Positions 31,565-43,144 of a DNA stretch of 64,000 bases are shown in pieces. Origin of the DNA: Ascarosepion bandense (Eukaryota > Mollusca > Cephalopoda > Sepiida > Sepiidae); NCBI GenBank assembly GCA_037127315.1, contig JBBBDQ010000403.1, positions 2,013,501-2,077,500 of the forward strand, read 5' to 3'. A program made the translations under genes and the position numbers. The notes beneath the pieces were generated by a model. It was not told where the DNA came from, did no database searches, and saw nothing but the letters and a program-made list of their open reading frames with translations. How positions within the stretch are numbered: position 1 is the stretch's first letter; every line of letters starts with the position of its first letter.

Positions 31565-32155
31565 TACATTAAGGGAATATATTTTTGCGTGTTGTGAGGG
31601 TTAGAGATAGTTGATTTTCTAAGCGCCGCTTAGATGTGGCACAAGGCCAGAGGGTTAGAGATAGAACATTCTTAAAATGGATGATTATATAGGCGAACAG
31701 TCATTTACAAGCATACATAACTTCTTAGGGCTATTCTGAAGGCTGTTCATTTTGCTTCATAACAAGAAAATCAACAACTTGCATAATCAATGGGAGAACT
31801 TCTAAAACCAGTTTCAGAATTTTCAATATCAATCAGCAGTTAATGTTATCTTTATCAATGTTTGTCTTCGAATGCCATGACGACATTCTATAATCTTTTT
31901 AAAAATTACATCTGAATATTCCTTGGAATTTCATTCGCCTGTCTAATAATCTAATATGAAATCAGACAGAATACATAAACTATAAAATCTCATCGATTGC
32001 GGATTGAATGGATGAACGCTTTTCGAATCGTTTCACCCTAAGTAATGTAATAATGCCACTAAAAAGAGACGAATGTATGCCTTTCTCGAGGCCATTAGTT
32101 AAAAAAAGAACATAACAAACTAGACCAGATTTGAACTCTACTTTCAGCGCTTCTG
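31565..32155. other. Intron DNA, mostly unrecognised
   Basis: A short TTTCTAAGCGCCGCTTAGAT motif at 31616 recurs near 34.91k and 35.06k and may be a SINE relic. Otherwise nothing supported. Confidence 0.4.
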
Positions 32156-32159
32156 ATAT

Positions 32160-32520
32160 TCTTCTTTCATGTACCGTGTACGTTCAGGACATGGAAAATC
32201 ATACATCTCCACAACTTCTTATCCTTTGTAGCACCAAGCAATGTTTGTTACATTACTATCACTCCCACTCATAGTTCTCCCATTCAATTACAAAAAGACA
32301 GATTATTTCATATTTCCCTCTACAGCTCTTGTCGTCATTATGACCTGTGAATTTCAAATTCTCCAAGCTCCCTTTTTCTCCTTGACATTTCAACTGTCTT
32401 TTTCTGAGTCTAAATATAATTGTCCTTTTTAGTTATAGTTTACTTAAAAATTTCTTATTGTTTGTTCTTGGTATTCTCAGTATCCTTCAATAGAACCACA
32501 TTTCTGTCTGTGTTGCCTCA
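32160..32520 (-). pseudogene. RTE LINE relic
   Basis: Decayed minus-strand RTE 3' sequence (ACGTTCAGGACATGGAAAAT, ATTCTCCAAGCTCCCTTTTT, CAACTGTC). Followed by a (TA)n tract at 32564-32616. Confidence 0.5.
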
Positions 32521-32561
32521 AATCTCCTGTTTATATTTAAGAAAATTGTCAGCATAGGCGC

Positions 32562-32618
<57 letters not shown>

Positions 32619-32809
32619 GCAGACAGTTCTGTTTCGCTGTATCAGCTCATCAGTACGATTATACATTCGATTGCTTTTATTGATTGAAATCCGACTGAAT
32701 TGGCATGTCGGCGATTCTAAAATTTAATTGAAATAATTAAGAAGAAAACGGAAAATTCTTCAAAGCCTTTTACTCCCGATATACCACATCTGAATTCACA
32801 TACAATTCA

Positions 32810-34480
32810 GATGATTGAATTAACTTTTCTGCTTATTTTAGAAGATACGAGCAAATTTTCAGAAAAGAATGTAGCGATTGGGAAGACAAGAATTTTGCTG
32901 AGAAAGTTGGCACTGGCAGAACAAGAAAAATACTGTAATCGTGTACTAACAAAAAATTCAACAATAACAAAAAGCAAAAGAAATTTGTTTAGAAGAAACA
33001 GTAAATTTTCTGATTAAAATGTTTATCGAGAAAAGCTCGTTATTCAATACTAATTGGGAAAAAAACAAAGATTTTGTCACATATGCTGAACTCGTTAACA
33101 AGGGATGCGAAAGATACAGATTAAACAGACCCCAAATATGTTTAAAGGGTAAATTTTTGTTTAAGAGATTACGGCGAAAAAGACGCAGAAATACAGGCGA
33201 TAATTCTAACAAAACTTGAACATAATAATAGAATTTCACTACAGGAAATATCGGACGAATGTCAGAGAATCTGAGACAAGATGCTGAAGAAACTGAGAAA
33301 AATGTGTGTATATTTATATAGAAGCGAAAGAAAAATATTTAAAAATAATCTATGCTTCAGATGAGGAAGCTTACATCTGAGAGACGACTCTTCCTTTAAA
33401 AATTCGAAATCCTACAAATCTGGAAAAGTAGGACATAAAGAGTCACACTGTAAAACTAAAGCAAAAAAAATTTCTCACGAGAAAAATTCGTATACTGTGT
33501 TGCGACGGAAAAAAAATAATAACAGAAAAAGAAAGAAAATTAGTGCGTGTGAAAATTATTAATGTGGATGTAAGAATTGCAACTAGACACTGGTAGTGAT
33601 ATTACATTAATCAACGGAGGCACACGGGAATCAAATGGAAAACTTATATTAAAAAAGACTTTGAAAGTCGCAAATAGCGTGTCAGGTGAGAAATTATTTT
33701 CTACGAAATGACTTGTAACGTCTCATTCCGTAACAAGTGTTTTAACTCAAAGGCTTATATGTTTAAAAGACTACACACTTATTCAGTACTGACTGAATAG
33801 AATTATTTGAGCTGTGGGATTTACCTATAAATGTTTATTGCAAAAATGTAAGTGGACAAGCAACTAGTTTTAAAACGGAAAATGTTCAGGTCAACAAGTA
33901 TAAATACACATAAAGGATTGTTATAAATACTACCGACTTCCTTTTGGTACAAAAGTGTCTCCAGCTATATTTCAGCAAGCTATTGATATCTATTACAGAT
34001 TGTGATTTCGCAGTTATTTATCTGGATGAAATAATAATTGGACAACATATTGGACGTATGAAAAGCATTTTTTGAAAAAATACGAGAGTACGGGTTCAAA
34101 CTAATTAAGGAAACGTGCGAATTGTTTTTGCCTAATATTAAGTACCTAGGACATATCATTGACCAAAATGGTAGTCAACCAAATCTGTCGAGGGTAAGTA
34201 CAATTAGGAATATGCCTCCTTCAACAAATGTTACTAAGCATTTCTGGGACTAGCAAACTATTAGTCAAATTTATGCAATATTTGAGCGCTCCCCTGAAAA
34301 ATTGATTAAAAAGTGCGTAAAGTGGAAATGGACTGGTAAGTCAAAAGGCGTTTGAAGAAATAAAAAAAAAATGCTAACGCCCGACTCATCATTAGCTCAT
34401 GACGATTCCAAAGTAGAAATCGTAGTGGCCTCAGATGCTAGTGATTATAATATAGGAACAGTAATTTTACACTGACGGTA
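32810..34480 (+). pseudogene. Fossil Ty3/gypsy retrotransposon (gag-pol remnants)
   Basis: Short blocks in the right order but in different frames: a gag-like region (KLEHNNRISLQEISDECQ near 33210-33270), a zinc-knuckle relic (KVGHKESHCK near 33430, with cysteines lost), protease LQLDTGSDITLIN (about 33577), RT YRLPFGTKVSPAIFQQAID (about 33930) and YLDEIIIG (about 34018), KYLGHIIDQNGSQPN (about 34140), and RNase H VASDASDYNIGTVIL (about 34425). Multiple frameshifts and stops; no LTRs located. Non-functional. Confidence 0.82.
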
Positions 34481-34489
34481 ACATGAAAA

Positions 34490-35515
34490 CCATCACACAT
34501 GCTCCGCGTTAGATTATACTGAATTTTACAAACGCACACAAATATATATATTCAATAAATTAAGAAACGTTCAAGTATCTACTCTGGTTAACCGATTCAA
34601 GCATTTATGTTTAATAAATTTATAAATTTATTTATGAAACATCTTTCTCTGATTAGTACTGGGATGCAAAACTCTTGAGCCGGCGTACCAGATAAGTCAA
34701 TTGAACTTTCCTTGGTTTCTTGAATATTATAGCTTTATTGGGCGCATTTTTGCAGAAGTTCTGCTAGACTGAAGAATATAAGATTCTCCTTGTTTTCTTG
34801 TATTTGAGAAAGAGAGAGAGGGGGGAAATAAATATATATAGAGAGAAAGCAGAGGGTAGAGACAAAATGGTTGGGAGCGGAATTGACAGTCTCCTTAGAT
34901 TAGTAATTTTCTAAGCGCAACTTAGATATGACGCAAGACCGAAAGTGTGGACCACAAAGTGAAGATCAAATTCACTACACAATTATAATGATTCAAGCGA
35001 GACAAGCTTGCTAACCATTACATCCCGTGGAGGTTCTTGGCCACTTCCCAAAAAGTTTTTTTTTCAAAGCGTAGCTTAGATGTGGCACAATAATTACAAC
35101 GTCAAGGTGATCAAACTTCTTAGATTGATAAACAAATGATTGTTTTTAGACGAAGAATGCAAAAATAGGATTAATAATTGTCAGTTAATATAGAGGCTGG
35201 ACTATGACAGCAAGAGATTGGTCAGAATACTTCGTTGACGTGGAATTCTGACAGTGATGAATTACCTAAGTTTTAGATATAGGACCAAAACGGCGCAAAG
35301 TCAGGAGAGGAATTTTGAAGAAGTACCATATTTTTTGTAATTTCGTTTGTACAGTCCACGAAGGGCTTTGGGCTCTGCAGTATTTTTTTTATTATTTATT
35401 CTCTATCGTTGAATGAAGAAATATTTTAAACACTATTCTTTTACTATTTGCCTGATTTTAAATGAGTGAATTGGTTTTACATGAAAAAAAAAAACTAAAA
35501 AAAAAACAAACTACT
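34490..35515. other. Intron DNA with SINE scraps
   Basis: GACAAGCTTGCTAACCATTA at 35001 is a reversed tRNA-like A-box motif also seen at 45.65k, so SINE relics are likely. A GA-rich patch lies at 34808-34860. No gene. Confidence 0.4.
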
Positions 35516-35518
35516 TAC

Positions 35519-35545
35519 CTGTTAGAATCCAGTTTTTATCGTTGC
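35519..35545 (-). CDS. Exon 12: 27-nt linker micro-exon a, repeat B
   Basis: Acceptor ATTTTTCAG and donor GTAAGT bound 27 nt in phase 1-1. It reads S-NDKNWILT. The central NW pair matches the other a exons. The upstream split A/GC completes the vWA terminal YW-S. Confidence 0.85.
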
Positions 35546-35984
35546 CTGAAAAATTTGAACACATTTGTTACAAGTAATAGCAAAAACTGAAATATCTTTA
35601 TAACATTTTAAATAGATTGAATTCAATGTACGCAGGTCTCGGCATAATATTTTAATATTATATTTGTTAATATTTTTGAATACACAAATTAACCGTGTCT
35701 TATTGAAAGTGAATTCGACATGCTTTAGTCAATAAGGAATTTTAATTTCAGTTATATTTTATAAATGAAATGAAATACTGGACAGAATTTTTACAACTCG
35801 ATATGCCATTAGTTGTGGCAATATAAACTGGTGTTAACATCACCTCAACAGAAAATCATTAAAAGCTTAGAATAACATATAATTACGCATAAAAGAGGGG
35901 AAATATTCACCCATTTTCTAGGGACATTGACGAAAGCGATTTTTCAACAAACACTTATTGAATTTAATAGATCAGTATATCTTA

Positions 35985-36292
35985 ATATGCGCTATGGTGT
36001 AATGGATATCGGCTCGGAATGTAAAATCGGAGAGCCGAGTTCGAATTCCAGTCGAATTTGTTTCATTCACTTACGCGCAAATACTCTTGAGAAAGGTATT
36101 AATCTATCACTTCTCCCTCCAGCTATAGGCTGAATAACTGGACAGATTGGGTTGTATAGCCTTGGTCGGCAACCAGTCTACCGCAGAAAGCAATGGCAAC
36201 CTACTGCAGGATAATCTTCTGCCCAGTTAGTCATGTCTCTTTCGAGACATGATCGCCAAAACGTGTATCATGTATGGTACTTAACTGACTGA
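35985..36292 (+). mobile_element. tRNA-derived SINE, best full-length copy
   Basis: Head with A-box-like GGTGTAATGGATATCGGCTC and B-box GAGTTCGAATTCC, then body (TACGCGCAAATACTCTTGAG, GGCAACCTACTGCAGGATAA), and tail TCTTTCGAGACATGATCG and TTAACTGACTGACTGA. About 305 bp. The order head-body-tail recurs in copies at 46.5k (-), 48.7k (+), 52.46k (+) and 60.97k (-). Confidence 0.85.
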
Positions 36293-36985
36293 CTGAATCA
36301 GTAAAAGAAGTCTGAAGATATTACTTCGCACAAAATTAAAAAAGACTTGTCAAAAGTTTTCCCTGACTGAGATCTGTATATATTTGTTAGGATATTTCAG
36401 AGTTATCTCCCGTAGTTACTCGAAGTGACCCCTAGGGGCTGCTGAAAGACAATTCTCACTTTTTGCTCTCACTGGCTAGAAGCTCCTCATTCTTGTTAAG
36501 AATGACCACCAAACTTTCGGACAAGTAAGACTGACTTCCTCTTTAAAAGGTAACATGTGTGCTTGAAGCAATACATTCAGTTTCGGCTTATGATTTTGGA
36601 TAATTGTATTCATTTTTGTGTTATGTCTTATTGTACATAAAGGTTCTGTTATTGTCATCTCCGAGTACATTCATTTAAGGATTTACACCGTAAACCTTGC
36701 ATGCTTCTTTCTTACTCTTTAAGGATTTGCACTGTAAATTTCCTACGTGTGTGATACTTGTAACACACAAGCCTTTCACATGACCATCCAACACCGCTAC
36801 TAACATCGTCCTTTATGTGGGCACCGATCCCGTGACCATGGTGATTTAGGTACATTGAAATCCGTTTCAGGCAGGAACAGAAGGTCAGCTTTAGACTTTG
36901 TAAATCCTCTACGTGCAGGATACTTGAATTACGCAAACGTTTCACACGGCCATCCAACACCACTACTAAAATTGTGATTCTGCCC
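36293..36985. other. Intron DNA with an imperfect direct duplication
   Basis: CACATGACCATCCAACACCG (36778) and CACACGGCCATCCAACACCA (36945) with shared upstream bases mark an old ~165-bp duplication. Otherwise unrecognised. Confidence 0.45.
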
Positions 36986-36991
36986 AATAGA

Positions 36992-37475
36992 GATGTTGGT
37001 TGGTTGTTTTGTTTTATGGCATATCAACCTCGGTGGGTCATTTATTGCCAACTAAATTTTATTTATTTATTGCTGGTAGTACCTGTTTCTTTCAACAATT
37101 TATTGTTGTTTTTATATAAGCTTTGTGTCTAGTAATACTTTTTTCTTTTCGAGTATCAAGATTCAGTGGGATTTGTTTTTTTTTAAGGGCAGGGTACCCT
37201 ATAATTTAACCCATAATTGGAGGGAAGGGACAGATTAATACCTTTTCCAAGGGTACCAGTGTTTAAATGAATGCAGGGTATTCAACTGGAATTCGAACTC
37301 GACTCACTGATTTCTCTTTCCGAGCCGATATCCACTGCATCACAACGCACATCCGTCACTAAACGATTACAGTACCTGGTATTCCCAAGCGGTCACACAT
37401 CTAAGTACTGATCAGGCTCACTTCGGTGATCAAGCGAGAGCCGGTGTATTCAACGTGATATGGCCGTAAGCCCAA
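36992..37475 (-). mobile_element. Chimeric 5S-tRNA SINE (minus copy)
   Basis: On the minus strand the order is 5S-like head (37355-37472; CACTTCGGTGATCAAGCGAG on plus), tRNA-like part (GGAATTCGAACTC at about 37298), body (ATTAATACCTTTTCCAAGGG), one 33-bp unit and tail (CATATCAACCTCGGTGGGTC). Same architecture as 18848-19425. Confidence 0.8.
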
Positions 37476-37745
37476 TAGAAATGTAAGATGTTTTTGTAAT
37501 CGGTTCAAATATGAGTTTCAGTTATGAGAGGTTTTATTTACTAAAATAAAGAAATTAATGGGTTCAATTCACAAATAGGGGTATGTGTCCAATTTGACAT
37601 ATTCTCTTTTAGTGATGTTATATTTCAAATAAAAAATGCAAAGGAGAATTTCCAAAATTTTTAACAGAGCAACTGAAGATGGATATTGGTTTAATTGATA
37701 AGGATACTGCATAAACCAATTTCTTTAATTGAAAGATTTACTTAC

Positions 37746-38309
37746 TCCAGTAGATCCTATATACCAGTGCAAAAGTATATGTTTTGAGTACTCTGTAGCT
37801 GCTTACTCTTACAACAAACCAAGGGTATGGGGCGCTTGCTATGATCTCCACACCTTTCATGTCCACTTCTCCGATGGCCACAACAAATATCTTAACGTCT
37901 TCGCGTTTCAACAAGTCGGCCTGTATGGTTGTCAACTGAAGATTATTTGGTCTACCGTTAGTGATGACAATGGCAACGTCGATTACGTGTCGTCTGGCAC
38001 CATATTTGTAAGTAAATGAGTATTTTCTCAGATAGAACAAGGCACGATACGTATATTCTTGTCCTTCAATATACGGAATTCTGTCAATGGCTGCTAATAC
38101 TTGACGCAGATTCTTGTAACTGTTCAGATTGAAGTCATCTTTTTCCCAAGTGCTGTAAGTGATAGCACCGACTCTCACGTGTCTGGGTGAAATACGGAAA
38201 TATTTGATGACATTCTTCACAAAGTCTTTCACTCTCTTGAAGTTTGCTAATCCTAAGTAAGTTGATGTGTCGATTACAAACATGATGTCTAGTCGTTGTG
38301 TGTCGTAAC
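37746..38309 (-). CDS. Exon 11: vWA domain, repeat B
   Basis: 564 nt, phase 1-1, acceptor TTCTGATAG, donor GTAAGT. Encodes YDTQRLDIMFVIDTSTYLG at the N-terminus, then VRVGAITYS, EYTYRAL, VIDVAIVITNGRPNN and VKIFVVAIG, ending YRIYW. The MIDAS positions are D-T-S-T-Y and TNG, the same two substitutions as in the other repeats. No cysteine. A Ser-Pro-Arg (ISPRHVRVG) replaces APSHVRVG. It is intermediate in divergence between repeat A and the C-E group. Confidence 0.95.
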
Positions 38310-38812
38310 CTATCAGAAGAGAGGAGATTATGAGACATTTATAATCATAAATTACAAACAACTTCACTTTTTTCATCGTTTGATAAATGATTTGAGACAA
38401 CATTTATGGCTTTGTTTATGGTGATAAAGCCTCTAAGACGCAAGTGGTTACTGAGAGTGAATATTTTTTATTCAGGATAGAGAGGACGATAAAAAATAGG
38501 AATCTATGAGGACCTATATGAATTTATGGTGATTGATGTTGTATGAAACATTTGAAGATCGTAGTTGATAGGATAGCAAAAAGTCGAAAATGAAGAAAAT
38601 ATTAGCATAGAACTTATTGTTAAATTTAGTAATTTCAAAAGAAAAATGATGAGAAATGATTGTCAATCTTTCACCACAATTAAATTAGTGAAACTGAGAT
38701 ACCAAAGAGAAAATCTTATCAAAACAGTGATATGAACAGTATTAAAAAAAGGGAAAACGTTTGTGAATCATCAAAAAACATTAACCAGGGATCATCAGAA
38801 AATTCTACTCAC

Positions 38813-38836
38813 CTCGAAGTTTAATTTCTCTCAGTT
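38813..38836 (-). CDS. Exon 10: 24-nt linker micro-exon before vWA repeat B
   Basis: Acceptor CTATTTGCAG and donor GTGAGT bound 24 nt in phase 1-1. It reads E-LREIKLR and continues through split G/GT (Gly) into the vWA start YDT. The border bases ATTTGCAG-AACTG are shared with exons 15 and 20. Confidence 0.9.
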
Positions 38837-38924
38837 CTGCAAATAGAAATAAAAAACAAACACAAATTTTATATGAGAAGTATTCCAAAAATTTTAAAAA
38901 TATATTTTAAATTTAATTATTGCA

Positions 38925-39368
38925 TTTCGCTGGAAACAAAGAAGAGAGTATTGGAGTTATGCGATATCTGTTCTTCAATGTAGCAGCGAATCTAATCAAG
39001 GATGAAGGAAAGACTTGAAGCAACAGAAATGTGGTTCTACAGAAAGATGCTGAGGATGCCATGGACCTAACAGGTGAGCAATGAGGAAGTTTTGAAGAGG
39101 ATGGAAACGAAAAGGAAACTGATATTAATATTAATGTGGAATGAAGAAGAATGGCTTGTGGAATTTGATACTCACAGGACAAATAGAGAGAAAGACAGAT
39201 AGGGGAAAGCAACGCGTGACATATTTGATGGGCTTGAGCCAATAGACAGTAGAGCCCAGTTTGGGAGGGATAACAAGAGAAACGGTATTAATGGCTACAA
39301 CTGATAGGGTGAAGTGGAGGGCCATGATCGCTTATGTTCTGAAGAGAGACGAAACATAGAAGAAGAAG
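38925..39368 (+). pseudogene. RTE LINE C-terminal relic
   Basis: Plus-strand matches to CTGGAAACAAAGAAGAGAGT, GAAATGTGGTTCTACAGAAA, CAGGTGAGCAATGAGGAAGT and the terminal GAGGGCCATGATCGCTTATG...CATAGAAGAAGAAG. Several indels. It lies 90 bp from exon 10. Confidence 0.75.
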
Positions 39369-39607
39369 AGAATTCTTTTAGGTCAAAATTATGTCAGTCA
39401 TGTAAAATTTATCAAATGGGAAAAATACATCATTGCGTGTAGACAGAATGATGATATTTTTTGGCAAATTTCAAATTAACGTTATGTGGATGAAATAATT
39501 TCAAATTTGCATTGTTTACTCATTTTGAATCCACCACAAATGAGATAATTTAAATATAATTAACATAAACGATTCTGATTATAATATTAATATAAATGAA
39601 ATATTAC

Positions 39608-39643
39608 CTCTTTTTCTATCTTCTTTCATGATTTCTTGATTTT
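39608..39643 (-). CDS. Exon 9: 36-nt linker micro-exon, repeat A
   Basis: Acceptor CTTCCTTTCAG and donor GTAATA bound 36 nt in phase 1-1. With the split codon it reads E-NQEIMKEDRKR. It aligns with NQETIMEYRAE, NEEIIEEYRAE, NQQVIKEYRVE and NEEYLLEFREE. The usual Tyr and acidic end are replaced by Asp and basic residues here, so this copy is the most basic. Confidence 0.85.
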
Positions 39644-39719
39644 CTGAAAGGAAGAATTTGAAAAACGAAATTAATATATTCATTGAAGCATGAAGGAAAT
39701 GCATTAATTCTTTGAAAAT

Positions 39720-40440
39720 ATCATCTATATATATAACTGACTTCTGTTAGTACGCCCGTTTGTCTGTCTGTCCGTCACATCCTCAGAGATAGCCATATAT
39801 TGACTGATTGAAACCAAATTTTGTGGAGAAGTCCAAACAGATAAGGAGGTATAAAGTACAGTTGAATTTACTAGAATGCATAGCTTTGTACAATAAACTT
39901 TCATTCATTTTGGGGAGAAAATAAATTTTATTATTTAACATAGAAAATACTTCCACTATTTTAAAAATCAATTTAATGATTAAAATAACACTTATTTATT
40001 AAAAATGCAATATTGTTCTCTGCATATATTTTGCTTAAGAATCAAGTTTCCAGTTCGCCCTGCTTTTGCGAGAACTATAAACAAACCACAAGGACAAACG
40101 CTTTAAAAAGTTGGAATTTCGCTACAGCATGTCCTGTTGTATGCTGCATACTCAAGAGTAAGAAATTCTAAGAATAAACTTTCTTAAAATATATTGTTTA
40201 CCTTCAAGTGCTATATAATTAAATTAAAGCAATTATTAAACTCGAAGTCGGGATTTTGTCAAAGTATTTTTTCAAGCAAATCAACTTATTCAAATTTCAT
40301 CCATTGGTTTGCGAAATTGAGCGAAAGCTATAGTCTCTAAATCTGGACAAAAATGTTAGAAATAACTTCAACAATACTTAATAATATAAGGATTTCAAGA
40401 CGCATCAGCGAGTTGCAAAAGCAACAACGACAACGACTAA
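39720..40440. other. Intron DNA; possible eroded Helitron-type 5' end at 39728
   Basis: TACGCCCGTTTGTCTGTCTGTCCGTC-like start resembles the openings of the two Helitron-like elements, but no 3' hairpin with CTRR was found. Rest unrecognised. Confidence 0.25.
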
Positions 40441-40552
40441 TATCATAGAACTGTGATATATTAGCAAGACAGTTTAATATAATAATCACGAGGATAATGG
40501 ATTTTTTAGTAACCTGTCAAATTTACAGAACATCAAATTGAATAAAACTATA

Positions 40553-40942
40553 TAGAATATGAGGTTTTTATCAAGCCTAAATAACACAATTTTCGATTCA
40601 TCACAAACAACCATATCTGCTCTGAAATGTATCGTAATGTCAACAAATGTAGACATGTTACGGAAATTAACGAATTTCAACCAAACTTAGCTATAAACAA
40701 TTGACAATTTGAAATGAATTGTTTGAACATTATTTTTTATCGATACTCGTATTTAAAAAAAAAAATAATGTTCAAACAATTCATTTCAAATTGTCGGGTG
40801 TTTATAACTAAGTTTGGTTAAAATTCGTTGATTTCCGTAACATGTTTACATTTGTTGACATTACGATACATTTCAGAGCAGATATGGTTGTTTGCGATGA
40901 ATCGAAAATTGTGTTATATAGGCTTGATAAAAACCTCGTTTA
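40553..40942. mobile_element. Foldback element with about 180-bp arms
   Basis: GAGGTTTTTATCAAGCCTAA at the left is mirrored by TTGATAAAAACCTCGTTT at the right; GAAATGTATCGTAATGTCAA by TTGACATTACGATACATTTC; AACAATTCATTTCAAATTGTC flanks a ~30-nt A/T loop near 40750. About 180 bp per arm, no ORF. Confidence 0.9.
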
Positions 40943-41033
40943 GACTGGAGGTCATTCGTGGTCGAGAGGTCTAAGACGTAGACAGATTATATAGAATACA
41001 TAAACTGAAATGGAATCAATTTAAAACACTTAC

Positions 41034-41060
41034 CAATATATTCTAGAGCTTCTTCATAAC
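41034..41060 (-). CDS. Exon 8: 27-nt linker micro-exon b, repeat A
   Basis: Acceptor CTCGACAG and donor GTAAGT bound 27 nt in phase 1-1. Split codon G/GT gives Gly, followed by YEEALEYI. It is almost identical to exon 13 (HEEALEYI), and the flanking intron bases (for example GCTTCxTCxACAG) are conserved as well. Confidence 0.87.
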
Positions 41061-41164
41061 CTGTCGAGGAAGCAAAAAAAAAAAATTATTAGAATAATGA
41101 CTGGATTATTCTTGTATGCACACACTAGCATACACACACATGCACCCACACGTCTAGCCTGTAA

Positions 41165-42340
41165 CATTGGGTGTAGGGGATCCTACGAGGATTTAGTTAT
41201 CGGTAGGCGTCATCTTAACAATATCAGATATGCAAGTGACACTATGTTGATGGCCGAATTGGAAAGGAAACTACAGGATCTTCTCGACAGGGCGGTTGAA
41301 TAAAGCGAGAAAAAGGGACTATTAGATGTCAGTTACGAATTGTAGATATAAATACCCAGCAGGTGCAGAAATCCAAACATCTGGGAAGAGTTTTAACAGT
41401 GGATGGAAAATGCGCAAACATCTGGGAAGAGTTTTAACAGTGGATGGAAAAAGCGCAAACATCTGGGAAGAGTTTTAACAGTGGATGGAAAATGCGCAAA
41501 CATCTGGGAAGAATTTTAACAGTGGATGGAAAATGCGCAAACATCTGGGAAGAGTTTTAACAGTGGATGGAAAATGCGCAAACATCTGGGAAGAGTTTTA
41601 ACAGTGGATGGAAAATGCGCAAACATCTGGGAAGAATTTTAACAGTGGATGGAAAATGCGCAAACATCTGGGAAGAGTTTTAACAGTGGATGGAAAATGC
41701 GCAAACATCTGGGAAGAATTTTAACAGTGGATGGAAAATGCGCAAACATCTGGGAAGAGTTTTAACAGTGGATGGAAAATGCGACACCGATATCAGAAAA
41801 CACGAACCGGACGAATCCCAAACATAAGAAAGATGTTGAGAAACGGAAAACTTTCGTTAGTAACAAAGAAAAGAGTTCTGGATTGCTATTTGGCATCCAT
41901 CCCCTTATATGGAAGTGAATGTTGGACAATCTCCTCACGGATAAGGAAAAAAACAATAGAGGCAGCAGAAATGTGGTTCTACAGAAGGATACTTAGAATT
42001 CCATGGATGTAGCGAGTAAACGAGGATGTCTTAAAGAAAATGGTAACAAAATAAAAACTTCTACTCAGAATCAAGATAAGATAGTTGAAATTTCTTGGAC
42101 AAAAGAAGGAAGGAGAGGTTGGAAAACTTAATACTCACGGGGCATATTGACGTCAAGGGAGATAGGGGAAGGCAACGTGCTACTTACTTGACGAGCTTGA
42201 GTGGATGGATGGGAGAATGAGTGGTGAAGGCCTTAGAAAAAGAAAAAAAACTCCTAAGAGCCACACAAGGAAGTTGTGGAGAGATATGATTGCTTATATT
42301 CTGAAAGCACGCGTCTCATATCTTCCACTGACACGAAGTG
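41165..42340 (+). pseudogene. RTE LINE copy containing an expanded 41-bp array
   Basis: RT blocks GRRHLNNIRYASDTMLMAEL (YADD degenerated to YASD), then KHLGRVLTVDGKC-like codons amplified (41378-41790), IRKMLRNGKLSLVTKKRVLD, YGSECWTISSRIRKK, AAEMWFYRRILRIPWM, then C-terminal codons with frameshifts to about 42340. Non-functional. Confidence 0.87.
41378..41790. repeat. 41-bp tandem array, 10 units
   Basis: CATCTGGGAAGAGTTTTAAC begins a unit at 41378 and every 41 bp to 41747; units are almost identical, with a GAG/GAA alternation. The unit derives from the RTE reading frame (LGRVLTVDGKC). Confidence 0.96.
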
Positions 42341-42361
42341 AAAAGATTATACTGAATTAAT

Positions 42362-42738
42362 TCAAAATATAGGCCGCGTTCTTTCAGGGTATAGGCCAGC
42401 CTTAAAATATATTCCACGTTCTTTCAGGGATTAGGCCATCATCAAAATATGTCACGTTCTTGCGGGGCACAGGCCATCATTAAAATATGTGCTGCGGTTT
42501 TTTAGGGCATAGGCTATCATTGAAATATGTGTTCCGTTCTTTCAAGGTATAGGGCACCACTAAAATATGAGCCGCGTTCTTTCAGAGCATAAGGTATCAC
42601 TAAAACATGGGCCGCGTTCTTTCAGGGTATAGTCCATCATTAAAATACGTGCCGTGTTCTTTCAAGGCATAGGGCATGACTAAAATATGTACCGTGTTCT
42701 GTCAGGACATAGGGCATCATTGAAATATGTGCTATCGT
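42362..42738. repeat. Approximately 40-bp minisatellite, about 9 units
   Basis: Degenerate units of AAAATATGxGCCGCGTTCTT and TCAGGGCATAGGCCATCATT follow the end of the RTE copy directly. Confidence 0.9.
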
Positions 42739-42792
42739 TAAAATTGAACTAATCAGTTTTGCGTGTACGTGAAGACATTAAACACGACCAAC

Positions 42793-42819
42793 CTGTTAGG
42801 ACCCAGAGTCTTTCATAGC
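42793..42819 (-). CDS. Exon 7: 27-nt linker micro-exon a, repeat A
   Basis: Acceptor ATATTTTGCAG and donor GTTGGT bound 27 nt in phase 1-1. The split codon A/GC gives Ser after the vWA YW; the rest reads YERLWVLT. It aligns with the a exons of the other repeats (YDRNWNLE, YDRKWNLE, FDRNWNLQ, NDKNWILT), with the central W conserved. It lies just left of a 40-bp minisatellite at 42362-42735. Confidence 0.85.
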
Positions 42820-42889
42820 CTGCAAAATATAAACAAAATTTTAATTAGTAATAGGAAAACTTGAAATGTCTGTATTACATTTTGCATAG

Positions 42890-43140
42890 ATTTGCTAGAG
42901 GGAAAGTGATGAGCGATCGTAGCTGTTTCTTGTGGAACTCTCTTCCGCCTCATGCTTCCTTGTCAAGTTTGATATTCAAAAATTAAATACAATGTCAATC
43001 GTTATCTTCTGTTTTCTTAATTCCAATTCTTTTATTGTTATCCTTCCTTAATAATTTTCTCCATGTTCTTCCACAATCAGCAACTTCTTGCAACTTAGAA
43101 GCTTTATTCACTTGCTTGGAGGAAAATGATTGAAAGAAAA
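42890..43140 (+). mobile_element. Diverged LINE-B-like 3' fragment
   Basis: TTCTTGTGGAACTCTCTTCC and a following AAATTAAATACAATGTCAAT parallel the LINE-B end (LWNSLP... FKCKVN). A similar diverged copy is at 51.63-51.89k; a subfamily is likely. Confidence 0.5.
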
Positions 43141-43144
43141 TTCA

